Positions 63,601 through 64,000 of a stretch of DNA of 64,000 bases are shown here, one piece after another. The notes beneath the pieces were generated by a model that saw nothing but the letters and a program-made list of their open reading frames with translations, was not told the DNA's origin and did not search any database. Made by a program: the position numbers and the translations under genes. Origin of the DNA: Hydrogenophaga sp. IBVHS1 (lineage in GTDB: Bacteria; Pseudomonadota; Gammaproteobacteria; Burkholderiales; Burkholderiaceae_C). How positions within the stretch are numbered: the stretch's first letter is position 1; each line of letters opens with the position of its first letter. The stretch lies in assembly GCF_002127265.1 (NCBI RefSeq), contig NZ_NFUU01000001.1, positions 1,054,001 through 1,118,000 of the forward strand, read 5' to 3'.

Positions 63601-64000
63601 ATGAAGGTCATCGTCCCCGTCAAGCGCGTGGTGGATTACAACGTCAAGGTGCGGGTCAAGAGCGACGGCACTGGCGTGGACATCGCCAACGTCAAGATGA
63701 GCATGAACCCGTTTGACGAAATCGCAGTGGAAGAAGCCGTGCGGTTGAAGGAGAAGGGCGTGGTCACCGAAGTGATCGCCGTGTCCTGCGGCGTCACGCA
63801 GTGCCAGGAGACCCTGCGCACCGCCATGGCCATCGGCGCCGACCGCGCCATCCTGGTGGAGACCACCGTGGAACTGCAGCCGCTGGCCGTGGCCAAGCTG
63901 CTCAAGGCGCTGGTCGACAAGGAACAACCTGGACTCGTGATCCTGGGCAAGCAGGCGATCGACGACGACTGCAACCAGACCGGCCAGATGCTGGCCGCAC
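63601..64000 (+). CDS. etfB: Electron transfer flavoprotein beta subunit, 3' end outside window
   Basis: The first 133 residues of EtfB ([60 protein letters not shown]). With EtfA it passes electrons from acyl-CoA and other dehydrogenases to ETF-ubiquinone oxidoreductase. AGGAG at 63587-63591 supports the ATG at 63601. The gene runs off the right edge; etfA is expected next. Confidence 0.96.
   Translation, partial: MKVIVPVKRVVDYNVKVRVKSDGTGVDIANVKMSMNPFDEIAVEEAVRLKEKGVVTEVIAVSCGVTQCQETLRTAMAIGADRAILVETTVELQPLAVAKLLKALVDKEQPGLVILGKQAIDDDCNQTGQMLAA

Overview
The window is high-GC, densely packed chromosomal DNA from a betaproteobacterium. The best guess is Burkholderiales, family Comamonadaceae, possibly Hydrogenophaga-like; this rests on gene content and protein flavour, not on a marker-gene comparison. 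The clues are three complete TRAP transporters, an orphan Bug-type solute receptor, many LysR regulators with divergent partners, a Comamonadaceae-type IlvC, and short GAA-loop hairpins between genes. I saw no rRNA, tRNA, CRISPR array or insertion sequence.

Layout. 1-5402: topoisomerase IV (parE, cut at the left edge, and parC), an AlkX/YcaQ-like glycosylase and a small membrane protein. 5408-18141: a RidA protein, then a two-part module of circularly permuted ATP-grasp, alpha-E and transglutaminase proteins in two operons on either side of comEC. Both operons have a near-consensus sigma-54 promoter, which ties this poorly understood peptide-ligase-like system to alternative-sigma (probably nitrogen) control. 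18110-22689: LysR/EamA exporter pair, azlCD with a coupled CGNR protein, and an unknown protein. 22690-28242: an accessory-looking stretch with a DUF3644-like protein, an unknown membrane-anchored protein, a minimal tyrosine recombinase, and a GlxA-type regulator divergent from a small monooxygenase, bordered by non-coding DNA.

28243-35396: PAP2 phosphatase, nucleotidyltransferase, LysR/EamA pair, Bug receptor with a tartrate/malate-type dehydrogenase and divergent LysR, and a glycine-rich membrane protein. 35418-43858: a seven-gene catabolic operon (hydantoinase, amidase, TRAP P-Q-M, racemase-like protein without its usual cysteines, FAH-family hydrolase) facing a GntR/FCD regulator. The shared intergenic region holds a perfect 20-bp-arm inverted repeat inside an array of TGTCGACA-type sites. 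This operon is the best candidate for an undescribed pathway.

43860-53046: a second catabolic-looking cluster, divergent from an IclR regulator: two SDR dehydrogenases, TRAP receptor plus fused TRAP permease, a thiamine-dependent E1 alpha/beta pair without E2/E3, ilvC and a small unknown protein. 53057-58082: a MoxR-DUF58-TgpA-MltB envelope operon. 58097-60382: a histone-deacetylase-family amidohydrolase and an MscS channel. 60369-63274: a third TRAP system. 63601 to the right edge: etfB (partial) behind a perfect 16-bp palindromic operator.
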